Origin: Anaerolineales bacterium
Lineage (GTDB): Bacteria; Chloroflexota; Anaerolineae; Anaerolineales; Villigracilaceae
Length of the DNA: 64,000 bases
NCBI GenBank assembly: GCA_016927315.1
Contig: JAFGMV010000036.1
Coordinates: forward strand, 62,001-126,000
Direction: 5' to 3'
A program made the translations under genes and the position numbers. Shown here piece after piece: positions 52,373 through 61,550 of the stretch. Every line of letters begins with the position of its first letter. Positions within the stretch are counted from its first letter, which is position 1. The notes beneath the pieces were generated by a model, which did not search any database, was not told the origin of the DNA, and was given only the letters and a program-made list of their open reading frames with translations.

Positions 52373-53851
52373 TTAGATAATGTGCAGGTTGCACACCTGC
52401 CTGAAGTGATACCCGTAAATCGCAAAAGTAATGGCCATCGGGAACAATCTCGGGCGGCGGAAGAGGGCCCAGAAGAAGAATTTCCAGTAGTGCCAGCGCT
52501 CTTTATCGAGAATCCCCAGCAGGAAATTGGCCCGGAAGAACGCCATCACATGCTGGAAATCGAGCGGGACTTTGATTTCAGGCGCTTTGTACTCATTCAG
52601 GAAGGTCTTGACCCGGGTGTAATAATGCTTTGAAGAATAGATATATTTGACCACGTTCTTATAGCCATTGACCAGTACATCCAGGTTCATCTTGGGAATG
52701 ATATTGGTGGCGCCATCCACGTTGTCACCTGAGAAAGAACCGATCAGGCGGCCTTCGTGTTTCATACGCTCGTAAAGTCGCGTACCGATCGGGGCCTGGA
52801 GCAGCCCGACCATGGCGGTCACAATACCGCTCTTTTGAATGAACTCGATCTGGCGCTGGAAGATCGAAGGGGTATCACTATCAAAGCCGATGATGAAGCC
52901 TCCCTGTACCTGCATCCCACTGCGCTGGATCTTCTTGACATCTTCCACCAGGTCACGGTTGCGGTTCTGCTTCTTGTTACAGGATGCCAGGCTTTCGTCG
53001 TCAGGTGTTTCAACCCCGATGAAGACCATGGTAAAACCGGCCTCAGACATCAACCGCATCAAGTCATCATCGTCTGCCAGGTTAATGGATACTTCGGTAT
53101 GAAAGGTAAGCCCGACCTTCCCCTGGCGCCATTCGATCAGGGCCGGCAGCAAGCTCTGCTTAAGGTGTCGTTTATTGCCGATAAAGTTGTCATCCACGAA
53201 GAAGACACCCCCTTTCCAGCCAAGCCGGTAGAGCGCCTCCAGTTCGCGAATGATCTGTTCAGCGGTCTTCACTCGCGGCCTGTGACCGAATAACGTGGTG
53301 ATATTACAAAACTCACAATCGAACGGACAGCCGCGCGAATACTGTATCGCCATGGTTGCATAGTGCTTGCGCTCGAGAAGCTCCCACATGGGGGCGGGAG
53401 TGTGGTGAATATCGGGGAATTCATCGGAGGTGTAGACACGTTTGGCGCAACCCTGTTCCAGGTCCTGCAGGAAAGGCGGCAGGGTCATCTCTGCTTCGTT
53501 AAGGATAAAATGATCCACGGTTTCGAACTTTTCAGATTCTGCCGTAAAAAGGGGACCCCCGGCAACGACTTTCAGCCCGGCGTCTTTGCAGCGCGCAATC
53601 AACTTCCGGGTGGATTTGCGCTGGATAACCATCGCACTGATGAATACCATATCCGCCCACTGGAGAGTCTTGTCCGTCAGTGTGCGAACATTCAGGTCCA
53701 CCAGACGTTTTTCCCAAGCCTCCGGCAGCATCGCAGCCACAGTCAATAACCCGAGCGGCGGCAGAGAAGCTTTCTTGCGAATGAATTTCAGGGCATGCTT
53801 GAAGCTCCAGAAGGTATCCGGAATCTCAGGGTAAAGCAGCAGCACTTTCAT
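52373..53851 (-). CDS. B12-binding radical SAM protein with DUF4070 (HpnP-like family)
   Basis: The protein has 492 residues. An N-terminal cobalamin-binding-like Rossmann domain (1-140) contains FPPLGLLTVAA-like SLPPLGLLTVAAMLPE and VVAGGPLFTAE. The radical SAM cluster is Cys175, Cys179 and Cys182 in SRGCPFDCEFCNI. The C-terminal DUF4070 region follows, with GGFIIGFDSDTPSIFQRQIEFIQ. The opening PxTFWSFKHALKFI and overall plan match hopanoid C-2 methylase HpnP and its many relatives. Hopanoid methylation is not proven, since the family is broad and no hpn genes are nearby. It is monocistronic. Confidence 0.85.
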   Translation of the reverse strand: MKVLLLYPEIPDTFWSFKHALKFIRKKASLPPLGLLTVAAMLPEAWEKRLVDLNVRTLTDKTLQWADMVFISAMVIQRKSTRKLIARCKDAGLKVVAGGPLFTAESEKFETVDHFILNEAEMTLPPFLQDLEQGCAKRVYTSDEFPDIHHTPAPMWELLERKHYATMAIQYSRGCPFDCEFCNITTLFGHRPRVKTAEQIIRELEALYRLGWKGGVFFVDDNFIGNKRHLKQSLLPALIEWRQGKVGLTFHTEVSINLADDDDLMRLMSEAGFTMVFIGVETPDDESLASCNKKQNRNRDLVEDVKKIQRSGMQVQGGFIIGFDSDTPSIFQRQIEFIQKSGIVTAMVGLLQAPIGTRLYERMKHEGRLIGSFSGDNVDGATNIIPKMNLDVLVNGYKNVVKYIYSSKHYYTRVKTFLNEYKAPEIKVPLDFQHVMAFFRANFLLGILDKERWHYWKFFFWALFRRPRLFPMAITFAIYGYHFRQVCNLHII

Positions 53852-54070
53852 AAAATAACCTCCTCATCCTTTTTGCATCCCTGTTTGGAATCAGAACCGC
53901 AGCCGGTTATCCTGCCAATATACTTCACCAGGCTGGTAAGGGCTCAGTGACTGTTCCTTTTGCGGCTCGGTCCATAGAGGGATACTTTAGCAGAAAATGT
54001 ATAAACATTATAGCGCAGCAGGATCGTAATTCTCTATTTTGATTGCCAATGGATAGCTAATTGATAGCAA

Positions 54071-54109
54071 CCAAGGGGGCCGGCAGTGTAAATTACTGCC
54101 GGCCCTTGG
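54071..54109. terminator. Hairpin terminator candidate after the 603-residue lipoprotein gene
   Basis: The left arm CCAAGGGGGCCGGCAGT (54071-54087) pairs with ACTGCCGGCCCTTGG (54095-54109), with a GG bulge and a 7-nt loop. On the minus strand TTGCT follows. It lies 19 bp after the lipoprotein stop. Confidence 0.7.
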
Positions 54110-54127
54110 CACCAGGCTGGTTTGTTT

Positions 54128-55939
54128 TTACGGCATGGAATTTGTAATGGCGGCGTTCGCCAGGGCAATCACCAGTGTGCGCGGTCCCGCTTTCAACCCA
54201 ATCGAATACTGGTACCCGTCATATACCCACCAGACAACCGCATCATTGCAGTTGGCGCCGCAGGTGTAATCCACGAAGTAACCGGTAATGCCGTTGGCCA
54301 GGGGCGTCAGCCTGGCGCGACCGGCCTCAAAAGGAAAGGTCGTCGTGCCGACCGGGACCGCCGAGTCCGTCTGCATACCGGTAATGACCCCATAATGGCA
54401 GGCGCCGGTGCCGCGGCAGTCGAGACCGTAATCCAGGCTGGCCTCATATTCACCTGCCCGGGCGGTAAACAGGTAGGGTACGATCCCGGGTGTCCCGGCT
54501 TCAGCCGGGAACTCGGGAGGCAGCATGACCGGCGCCGAATGAGCGGCCAGGCTCTGCATCAAACCGCTTGAGAACGGTTCCACTTTGGGATGAACCCGGC
54601 CATTGTTCGCAGCCGCGCCGGGAGGAATGGAGACTGCCAGAGTATAGGCGATCGTCTCTCCTGATTGGGAATTGATATCGATGTAATAGTCCTGGGTAAG
54701 CGGCAGCCGGACGATTAAAGAAGTGGTTTCCGCGGTCTTCGAAACAAGCACTGTCCCATCCAGGCCCGAGACGACCAGGTAAGCTGGTCCGGTTGGATAA
54801 AGATTAAGGATCATCTCCTGGTCCTGCATGGCGTACAGGACATACGGTTCCAGGCCTTGAGGGCCCAGCGTCCCATGCAGTTGGGTTTGGAAAGTCCCGG
54901 CGGCAAACTCGATGCGAGCCGGTTCGGCCTTGGGAAGGTCCAGGGAAACAATACAGTCTGCGGTTGCGCCAATCAGAGGGGGGTGCAGGCCATCAGGCGA
55001 GGCCGGTACACCGAACATGGGGCCACATTGTGAAGCCCCGGGCGGGCTCACGTTGACCCCAGAGACCGTTTGCCCGCTTTCCACGCTTATCGCAGCCAGG
55101 GACCAGCCATCCGCGGCTGCATACCCGGTCCCCAGGGAGCTGAATATTTGATAAGAGCCGGGAACAACCTCAAGCGTAAACGGCGCCGGGCCTTCGGTTT
55201 CGGCCGTCAGGGCAGAAGCCCATTTCCCTGTGACAGGATCAAGGGCATAGATCGTCATCCCTGGTGTATAGGGATCCAGCATCTGTGCAAATCCGGTAAT
55301 GGCGCCCTTCTGGACCTGGGCGCTTCCTTCAGCACAGGTCTGGATCACCTTGTACTGTTTCTGCTCCGGTGTCAGTGCATCCAGGCAGGCGTCAATAGGC
55401 CCTTCTATCCCTTCACACAGGGACATTTCCAACGGTTCATAGGCGATCATGATCTCGCAGACCTGATTTTCATAGGTGTAGCACAACTGGTCTGCCACCG
55501 GTCCGGCGCCGCCGTGCCCCAGGCAGGGTAACTGCAGGTATCCGGTCCAGTCCCGAGTTTCCAGCAAGCCCCGTAAACTACTGGAAACTTCGAGCACATT
55601 TCCAAACCGGGCGCCGCCGCTGACCGCAGTCATCTGGCAGGCCGTGCCTGTTTCTCCGCTCAGGCTGGTCTCTACTGGGACAGTTTCGACCGTCACCGTG
55701 GTTCCCATGGCTGCTCCCAGGGAAGTTTTCAGGTCTTCGCAATTATCTGCCAGGGGTTTCAACCCGCCTGCGGCGTCTACCGCAGGCGTACTAACTTCAG
55801 ACGAGATAGCCGTCATCGTCAGGGATACAATTTGCGCAACTTCATCAGAATCATCTGCTGGCTGGCCTGCCCCACAGGCAGCCAGGATAAAGCACACAGC
55901 ACATAAAACACCAACGAACAGGACAAAGCGTTTTCGCAT
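54128..55939 (-). CDS. Large lipoprotein of unknown function
   Basis: The protein has 603 residues. Signal LFVGVLCAVCFILAAC with lipobox ILAAC, then an acidic Ser/Asp stretch. Residues about 60-210 are Cys-rich (at least eight Cys: NCEDL, GTACQM, LPCLGHG, QLCYTYENQVCEIM, SLCEGIEG, DACLDAL, IQTCAEG), probably disulfide-linked. Middle parts resemble carboxypeptidase-regulatory beta folds (ITGFAQMLDPYTPGMTIYALD), and 370-455 a PPC-like beta domain (YVLYAMQDQEMILNLYPTGPAY). No enzymatic motif seen. Monocistronic with a terminator. Confidence 0.78.
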   Translation of the reverse strand: MRKRFVLFVGVLCAVCFILAACGAGQPADDSDEVAQIVSLTMTAISSEVSTPAVDAAGGLKPLADNCEDLKTSLGAAMGTTVTVETVPVETSLSGETGTACQMTAVSGGARFGNVLEVSSSLRGLLETRDWTGYLQLPCLGHGGAGPVADQLCYTYENQVCEIMIAYEPLEMSLCEGIEGPIDACLDALTPEQKQYKVIQTCAEGSAQVQKGAITGFAQMLDPYTPGMTIYALDPVTGKWASALTAETEGPAPFTLEVVPGSYQIFSSLGTGYAAADGWSLAAISVESGQTVSGVNVSPPGASQCGPMFGVPASPDGLHPPLIGATADCIVSLDLPKAEPARIEFAAGTFQTQLHGTLGPQGLEPYVLYAMQDQEMILNLYPTGPAYLVVSGLDGTVLVSKTAETTSLIVRLPLTQDYYIDINSQSGETIAYTLAVSIPPGAAANNGRVHPKVEPFSSGLMQSLAAHSAPVMLPPEFPAEAGTPGIVPYLFTARAGEYEASLDYGLDCRGTGACHYGVITGMQTDSAVPVGTTTFPFEAGRARLTPLANGITGYFVDYTCGANCNDAVVWWVYDGYQYSIGLKAGPRTLVIALANAAITNSMP

Positions 55940-56033
55940 GGTGATCGTCCTCCGGTAACAACAGGATATTTGTTTTCAGGTTAGTTGTAGGTTACCTTAG
56001 AAACGGTTTGAGCGCAAACCAAATTGGAAATAG

Positions 56034-56065
56034 AAAAGCAGCTCTCCAGAAAGAGAGAGCCGCTC
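56034..56065 (-). terminator. Rho-independent terminator of the Fe-S oxidoreductase gene
   Basis: On the minus strand GCGGCTCTC (56063-56055) pairs with GAGAGCTGC (56046-56038), one mismatch, loop 8 nt, followed by TTTTCTATTT. It lies 19 bp after the stop codon at 56084. Confidence 0.8.
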
Positions 56066-56083
56066 ACAATCCCGATTGCCCGT

Positions 56084-58069
56084 CTAGGCCAAACGTTCGG
56101 CCACAACTTCAGCGATATCTTTGACCTGTATCACTTCACCATCAGCCCTGGAAGCATCGCTGAGCATCGTCAGGCAGAAAGGACAACCTACCGTCAATGT
56201 TCCGGCGCCAGTTGCTTTCGCTCCAGCAAAGCGCGTCAGGTTGACGCTGTGCTGGCCATGCTCTTCTTCCTTCCACATCTGGGCGCCGCCGGCGCCGCAG
56301 CAGAAGGACCTGGCGCCATGCTCTGCCATCTCTTTGATCTGCAGCCCGGCGTTATTCAAGGTCTTGCGCGGTGCAGTGTAGACATGATTATGCCGGCCCA
56401 GGTAACAGGGGTCGTGGAAGGTAACCTCACCAGCCGCTTTGTGACTGTCGAGCTTCAATTTCCCACGCTCCATGAGCTCGTTGATCAGTTGGGTATGGTG
56501 GATCACGTCGTACTCGCCGCCAAAAGCGGGATATTCATTCTTGAGGGTATGCAGACAGTGCGGGCAGGTAGTCACAATCTGTTTTGGCTTGATCTCGTTC
56601 AAGATCTCGACATTGGTCACTGCGAGGGCAAAGAAGATGTCTTCGCGGCCGGCCCGACGGGCAGAATCACCCGTACAGGATTCATTCTGCCCCAGCACAG
56701 CAAAATTCACACCGGCTGCATTCAGGATCTTCGCAAAAGCCTGAGCAGTTTTCTGAGCGCGGGCATCGGTCGCCGGGGCACACCCTACCCACCACAAGAG
56801 ATCGGGGGCGGGGTTCTTCTCGATGGTTGGAACATTCAACCCATCGGCCCATTTCATACGGTCGGCCGGGGAAATATTCCAGGGATTGGCATTACGTTCC
56901 ATGCCGCGAAAGGCATTCTCCCATTGTTTGGGGTATTTGTTTTCCATCAACACCAGGTTGCGGCGAATCTCCAGGATGTCGCGCATCGGTTCATTGCCAA
57001 CCGGACAGATATCCACACAAGCCCCGCATGCCGTACAGGCCCAGACAGCCTCTTCGCTGATAGCGAACTCTGTCAGCAGCGGGCCCGCCTCCTTCAGATC
57101 CTTGTTATTCAGGTAATAACGCTTATTGATCTCCAGGGCGGCTGGGCTGAGCACCTTACCGGTGCCATAGGCCGGGCAAACATCCTGGCAGCGATTGCAC
57201 ATAATACAGGCATAGGCATCCATGATCTGTTCCCAACCCAGGTCGGAAAGCCTGGCTGCGCCAAACTGCTCGACAGACATATCGTCCATATTGATGTAAC
57301 TCAACTCACCGATCGACCTTCGTTCTGGTTTGAGGAGGAAGTTGAGAGGGGCGAAGAACAGGTGAATATGCTTAGAGTAAGGGAAGTAAGGCAAGAACGC
57401 CAGGATCAACCCCAGGGCCAGCCAGAAAGCAGCATGCTCGCCGACCATCAATGCGGATGCGCTCCAACCAGACCACACCCTGGACAGCAGTGTGGCAAAC
57501 GGCTGCCAGGCATCCCCCCCCTGCCTGGCAATCAGGAATGACTCTCCTGTAAAGCGCGCCCCCACATGCAGGAAAATAAACACTGCCACAATCCCAGAAT
57601 CACGCCGGATGCCCCGGCGCGCTTTCGAACTGAGCAGGGTCGTCTCACGGATGAGCAGGTTCGAAGGGCAGAACACAAACCGCCGGATCAGGAAAAACAG
57701 GACCCCAATCAAAACGCCCACCGACAGGATGTCTGCCAGCAGGCGGTAAACATCCCCACCTATCCCCTGCATTTGAAAACCAGGCGCGTAAGCCCGGATC
57801 ACATCGAACAGGTTGACCAGCAGGTAAAAGCCGAAGCCCCACCCAACCAGTGCGTGAAAGGAACTTGCCCAGAAACGAAAGCGAAAAACCGGCTGGAAAA
57901 TAATGATCCTGCCTAACACCGTCAACAACCGCTTCCTGACCAGACTCCAATCAGGGTGTCCCCGGCCGCCGCTGATAAGTTTCACCATCCTTTGAACGCC
58001 GGTCCAGGTGAAAATCAACGAGGCAGCAACTGCCAGTATGAACAATACTCTTTCGACAGTGGTGAGCAT
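56084..58069 (-). CDS. Membrane-bound Fe-S oxidoreductase, HdrD/FadF/GlpC-like
   Basis: The protein has 661 residues. The first about 270 residues contain five membrane helices like the nitrate reductase gamma subunit (haem-b type). A double [4Fe-4S] ferredoxin domain follows: CIMCNRCQDVCPAYG and CTACGACVDICPVG. The C-terminal half has two CCG-type domains, WWVGCAP...ESCTGDSARR...TTCPHCLHTL and FHDPCYLGRHN...RSFCCGAGGAQMW...GCPFC. This architecture (EtfQO-like FadF, HdrDE-like) links electron-transfer flavoprotein or other donors to menaquinone. No etfAB is adjacent. Start ATG at 58069 has GGAGG upstream. Confidence 0.87.
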   Translation of the reverse strand: MLTTVERVLFILAVAASLIFTWTGVQRMVKLISGGRGHPDWSLVRKRLLTVLGRIIIFQPVFRFRFWASSFHALVGWGFGFYLLVNLFDVIRAYAPGFQMQGIGGDVYRLLADILSVGVLIGVLFFLIRRFVFCPSNLLIRETTLLSSKARRGIRRDSGIVAVFIFLHVGARFTGESFLIARQGGDAWQPFATLLSRVWSGWSASALMVGEHAAFWLALGLILAFLPYFPYSKHIHLFFAPLNFLLKPERRSIGELSYINMDDMSVEQFGAARLSDLGWEQIMDAYACIMCNRCQDVCPAYGTGKVLSPAALEINKRYYLNNKDLKEAGPLLTEFAISEEAVWACTACGACVDICPVGNEPMRDILEIRRNLVLMENKYPKQWENAFRGMERNANPWNISPADRMKWADGLNVPTIEKNPAPDLLWWVGCAPATDARAQKTAQAFAKILNAAGVNFAVLGQNESCTGDSARRAGREDIFFALAVTNVEILNEIKPKQIVTTCPHCLHTLKNEYPAFGGEYDVIHHTQLINELMERGKLKLDSHKAAGEVTFHDPCYLGRHNHVYTAPRKTLNNAGLQIKEMAEHGARSFCCGAGGAQMWKEEEHGQHSVNLTRFAGAKATGAGTLTVGCPFCLTMLSDASRADGEVIQVKDIAEVVAERLA

Positions 58070-58210
58070 ATTTCCTCCTTTGGCAGGGAAGACTGTTCGA
58101 TATATTCAGATAATAGTAGTGTAGCACAAGTCTGGCTGTTGTCATACTATCTGCCAGGTGCGCCAGCGTTCAGACCGTCAACTCCCGCGTTTATGCCCGG
58201 AAACCGCTAT

Positions 58211-58244
58211 AAAAAAATCCCCCGGGCAAAATGCTCAGGGGATC
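58211..58244 (-). terminator. Rho-independent terminator of the secreted SLT-like gene
   Basis: On the minus strand TCCCCTGAGC and GCCCGGGGGA pair (one mismatch) around a short A/T loop, followed by TTTTTTT at 58217-58211. It lies 19 bp after the stop at 58263. Confidence 0.88.
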
Positions 58245-58262
58245 AATCTTCAAACAGGCAGG

Positions 58263-59900
58263 TCATTCCTTGCCAATATCTTCTACATAACCGACTGCGT
58301 TGTAACACACCCCCATCAGGTTTTCAGAGACAGTATCCCAATTCAATACCTTTTCCTTGTCCCAGGCAAGCTCCACGGCATCATAGAGACAGCCAGGACC
58401 AGCCGTGTAATTCACCAGGGAAAACTTCCACATGTCTTCATATCCCGTCAGGTTACCCGGAGCCTGACCCGTCACATTACGTACCACTCGTCCTGCCTGC
58501 TCACAACTGGCCAGCAGGGTGTGGGCAAACACATTGATACTGAAATCTGCCTGGGTCAAATCCAGACCATAAGGGCACTCCGGACAATAGGCATTGGCAT
58601 TTTGAACCAGCGCAATCCGCAGGAACTCCTTGTTTTCCTCATCCATGTGCAGGTAACCATCCTGGCAGGTTTCCGCAGAGAGGATCAACGGGCAGAACTG
58701 TTCAAAAAAAGATGGATTCCAGAGCAGCGTAATATCAGCGCCGCCATCAGTGAGCTGCCCCAGACCGGTCTCTTCCGGGTTGGTGTAAATACCCGGCCAG
58801 AACTGACTTTCACGGGCGAACAGGTTTTTCAAGAGCTGGGCGGGGGCCCCGGTATCAGTTGCGACTTCCAGAATTCTCTCATCAAATCCATTCTGCCATT
58901 CTTCGACAGCATTTTGGGCAGCATCCATGCCGCAGGAATTGGCAGTTCCTTCTGGCAGTAAACCACCATCCGGACAGTAACCCGCATCGACAATACCCTG
59001 TCTGATCAGGTTCCCCGCCAGGTAACCGTAAGGAATATTAGAATTGAGATCCTCACTGCGCTTGGGTGTGATCAACCAGTCCGGAGGACCTCCCACCGGG
59101 GGAAAGGATTCCCAGCTTTCGGCACAACTGGCAACCGGCTGGCCAATCCATTGATCACTGAGTACGTCCACATACCAGGCTTTTTCATCGGGATTGTCAT
59201 TGCTCACTTCAGCAACGCGCACCTGTGCTTCAAAAAGTTCACTGCTGTCGCCATAACTGGAAAAAGCCCAGAATTCTACGGAAATCGTATCCTGCCCCGT
59301 AATCGGCAGTTCTAAATTACATTCCGGATCGCAGCTGAACGGCTCTCCATCCAGTATTCCCTCGATGCTGATAATTTCTTCATTCGGAAGCGGTTCGTAC
59401 CCGGTCAGCAAGAGATGTGGGCTCTCTTCACAGATATTTGTGTAGGTAGTCGATAACCCCGTACAGCCAGTCACATCCACCCAGACGACGGGAGGGGATA
59501 GCTTTACTGCGATTTCCCTTTCAGCGGGCTGGCTGTCGACAACATACAAGTAATACCCTTCACAGGCGGGTTGTTTCTTATAGTACTGCTGGTTGGTACA
59601 GGGCTGCTGCTCGAAAAAAATATCATGAACATCCTCGCCGCACTGATCAAATATTTCAGCCAGGGTAGGACTGCCCTCATGGTCTACCACCAGTTCACAA
59701 ACCACCTGATTATCATGCCATGCCGCCATCCACCAGGTATAGGCAGTGTACTCTACAGTGATGGCAGTATAGCGATCCGGGCCAGGTGGGGTTGCCTGGG
59801 AAGCAGCATTGACGCGGGTAATGGCTGGTAAAAGGAACATACTCAACCAGACTGTCATCAATATACGAAGAAGTACCTTGTCCCACTTATCCCTGTTCAT
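58263..59900 (-). CDS. Secreted protein with divergent lytic-transglycosylase (SLT)-like domain
   Basis: The protein has 545 residues. A signal peptide (ILMTVWLSMFLLPAITRVNA, cleavage after VNA) leads to a Cys-rich N-terminal part (about 30-250) rather like a secreted surface module. From about residue 350 the sequence shows SLT traits: LLKNLFARESQFWPG with Glu364 at the catalytic position of A-x-ESxF, GLGQLTDGG in place of GLMQL, and NYTAGPGCL in place of YNAGPG. The gene reads alone with its own terminator; a TATAAT on the minus strand lies in the loop of the upstream terminator. Function inferred as peptidoglycan remodelling. Confidence 0.65.
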   Translation of the reverse strand: MNRDKWDKVLLRILMTVWLSMFLLPAITRVNAASQATPPGPDRYTAITVEYTAYTWWMAAWHDNQVVCELVVDHEGSPTLAEIFDQCGEDVHDIFFEQQPCTNQQYYKKQPACEGYYLYVVDSQPAEREIAVKLSPPVVWVDVTGCTGLSTTYTNICEESPHLLLTGYEPLPNEEIISIEGILDGEPFSCDPECNLELPITGQDTISVEFWAFSSYGDSSELFEAQVRVAEVSNDNPDEKAWYVDVLSDQWIGQPVASCAESWESFPPVGGPPDWLITPKRSEDLNSNIPYGYLAGNLIRQGIVDAGYCPDGGLLPEGTANSCGMDAAQNAVEEWQNGFDERILEVATDTGAPAQLLKNLFARESQFWPGIYTNPEETGLGQLTDGGADITLLWNPSFFEQFCPLILSAETCQDGYLHMDEENKEFLRIALVQNANAYCPECPYGLDLTQADFSINVFAHTLLASCEQAGRVVRNVTGQAPGNLTGYEDMWKFSLVNYTAGPGCLYDAVELAWDKEKVLNWDTVSENLMGVCYNAVGYVEDIGKE

Positions 59901-59911
59901 GATTCTGCTGG

Positions 59912-59956
59912 GTACAAAAAAAGCCCACTTTCTTATTATAACGGGCTTTTTTGTAC
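59912..59956 (-). terminator. Terminator of the ccm operon, with an embedded -10 element
   Basis: The stem GTACAAAAAAAGCCC (59912-59926) / GGGCTTTTTTGTAC (59943-59956) has a 16-nt loop. On the minus strand it is followed by T7, ending the ccm transcript 10 bp after the ccmD-like stop. The loop contains TATAAT on the minus strand (59940-59935), 35 bp before the ATG of the SLT-like gene; the matching -35 (TTTATC) is weak. Confidence 0.85.
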
Positions 59957-59965
59957 GGATAAATA

Positions 59966-60115
59966 TTATTTACGTTCTATTTCTAATTCTTCAAGCAATT
60001 CGAGTTCCCGCTTCAGGTTGCGGCGCCGGATAAACAGACTCAGCAAATAAAGCAGTGAAACGATGAAGAAAAAGGAATAACCGGCAATCATATACGTTGA
60101 AGTATCAGGGGGCAT
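59966..60115 (-). CDS. ccmD: CcmD-like small membrane protein
   Basis: The protein has 49 residues with ATG at 60115 and RBS AGGAG 9-10 bp upstream, starting 7 bp after the ccmC stop. One membrane helix (YSFFFIVSLLYLLSLFI) is followed by a basic segment RRRNLKRELE and an acidic tail LLEELEIERK. This is the standard CcmD topology: helix then charged cytoplasmic tail. CcmD holds the haem-loaded CcmCE complex together. Sequence conservation in the family is low, so the call rests on size, topology and gene order. Confidence 0.8.
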   Translation of the reverse strand: MPPDTSTYMIAGYSFFFIVSLLYLLSLFIRRRNLKRELELLEELEIERK

Positions 60116-60124
60116 TTCAGACTC

Positions 60125-60823
60125 CTATTCCAGTATATTCAGCTTGAGCTGTTCCAGTTTCTGCTGCAGGTTTCCAAGGCGAATCCTGTTCCAGAGCAGA
60201 TCAATGAAGATAACCGTAAAAGCAAACAGTGCGAAAAAGAAAGCCGTTCTCATATCAGCGGTCATATTAAAACCTCCCTGGGCTTCTGCACTCTCGGACC
60301 CCACAACCACCGGGTGGATGGTTCGGAAGAGGCGAATAGCCATAAATGTAAGTGGTATTGTGGGAGCACCTAACAATGCATAGACAGCACCGAAATTTGC
60401 CCTGCGCCCGGGCTCTTCAATCCCCTGCCGCAGCATAAAATATGCCAAATAGTAAAGTTCGATAATCGCCGCTGTCGTCAGGCGAGGATCCCATGTCCAC
60501 CAGGTATTCCATACTGGACGCGCCCAGATAGACCCAAGAACAATGGTAATCAGGAAAAAGACCAGGCTTATCTCGACCGCAGCGACTTCGATAATATCCC
60601 ACTTCAAATCCTTGGTAGCCAGGTAAACAATGCCGGTAATCCCGGCGGCAATAAAGCCCAGCATTCCCACCCAGGCTGTTGCCACATGAAAATAGAATAC
60701 CCTCTGGACAGCACCCATGGCGGCTTCCAATGGGGCAAACACCAGCGCCAGATAAGTCGAAACCGCCAGAAGCAGGATAGATACTATATCAAGGATCATC
60801 AAACTAATTGGTTTAGATTCCAT
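60125..60823 (-). CDS. ccmC: Cytochrome c biogenesis protein CcmC (haem handling)
   Basis: The protein has 232 residues and six membrane helices. The tryptophan-rich motif TWWTWDPRLT lies near residue 110. His residues in YFHVATAW and IHPVVV are the usual haem ligands. CcmC loads haem onto CcmE. It is 19 bp downstream of ccmB in the ccmABCD-like operon. No ccmE, ccmF or ccmG is in the window. CcsA is an alternative name for the same superfamily, but the WWTWDPRLT form and ccmAB context favour CcmC. Confidence 0.93.
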   Translation of the reverse strand: MESKPISLMILDIVSILLLAVSTYLALVFAPLEAAMGAVQRVFYFHVATAWVGMLGFIAAGITGIVYLATKDLKWDIIEVAAVEISLVFFLITIVLGSIWARPVWNTWWTWDPRLTTAAIIELYYLAYFMLRQGIEEPGRRANFGAVYALLGAPTIPLTFMAIRLFRTIHPVVVGSESAEAQGGFNMTADMRTAFFFALFAFTVIFIDLLWNRIRLGNLQQKLEQLKLNILE

Positions 60824-60842
60824 TTTACCTCACAAACAATAA

Positions 60843-61550
60843 CTATTCTTCCACAACGTAATCAAAGACCATCAGGGCAATCGCCAGAAAGATGACATCA
60901 TAGATGATTAAAAGTATGATCCAGGGCACAGCGTCCTCCAAGCCAACCCCGGTCAGAAATCCATCGCTGGCCTTAATGGAAGCAATCAACATCGGCAGGA
61001 TAATCGGAAACTGCAAGATCGGCAGGAGTACATCACGGGTGCGAGCCTGGACAGCCATACCGGAGAGCAGGGTCCCAACCGCGATATAGCCGACCGAACC
61101 AAGCAATACCACCAAAAGCAAACCCGGGTTGAACAGATTGATTCCATATAATAAGCTATAGACAGGGATCACAACAACTTCAAGCAGAAGCAAAAACAAC
61201 AGGTTGCTGATCGCTTTTCCAAAATAAATCGCCGCCCGGTCCACGGGCGCCAGCAGCAGACCGTCGAGACAGCCATTCTCTTTCTCAACCGCCATAGAAC
61301 GGTTCAAACCCAGGGTTCCGGAAAAGGCGAAGGTCGTCCACAACACACCTGAAGTGACCCTGCTCCGCAATGCCGGTTCCAGATCAAGGGCAAAATTGAA
61401 GATAAAGATCGCCAGCAGTGCAAATACCAGCATGGCCAGAAGCAGTTCAGGGGACCGCAGTTCGGCGGCAAGATCTTTCCGGGCAACTGCCAGCACTGAG
61501 TTAAGGAAACCCGCTGAAGGTTTTTGGTCTTTCTCTCTTTGCGCGCTCAT
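60843..61550 (-). CDS. ccmB: Haem exporter permease CcmB
   Basis: The protein has 235 residues with six membrane helices. The family motif MAVEKENGCLDGLLLAPVDRAAIYFGK lies near residues 80-106 (opening RSMAVEKENG). The ATG overlaps the ccmA stop by 4 bp. CcmAB drives release of holo-CcmE from CcmCD using ATP. Length is normal for CcmB (about 220-235). Cytoplasmic N-terminus (QREKDQKPSAG) is charged. Confidence 0.93.
   Translation of the reverse strand: MSAQREKDQKPSAGFLNSVLAVARKDLAAELRSPELLLAMLVFALLAIFIFNFALDLEPALRSRVTSGVLWTTFAFSGTLGLNRSMAVEKENGCLDGLLLAPVDRAAIYFGKAISNLLFLLLLEVVVIPVYSLLYGINLFNPGLLLVVLLGSVGYIAVGTLLSGMAVQARTRDVLLPILQFPIILPMLIASIKASDGFLTGVGLEDAVPWIILLIIYDVIFLAIALMVFDYVVEE

Noticed and set aside
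56024-57541. A 505-codon open frame on the + strand
   Set aside because: It lies entirely opposite the Fe-S oxidoreductase gene, whose cysteine motifs are unmistakable; the + reading has no recognisable domain and is a shadow.
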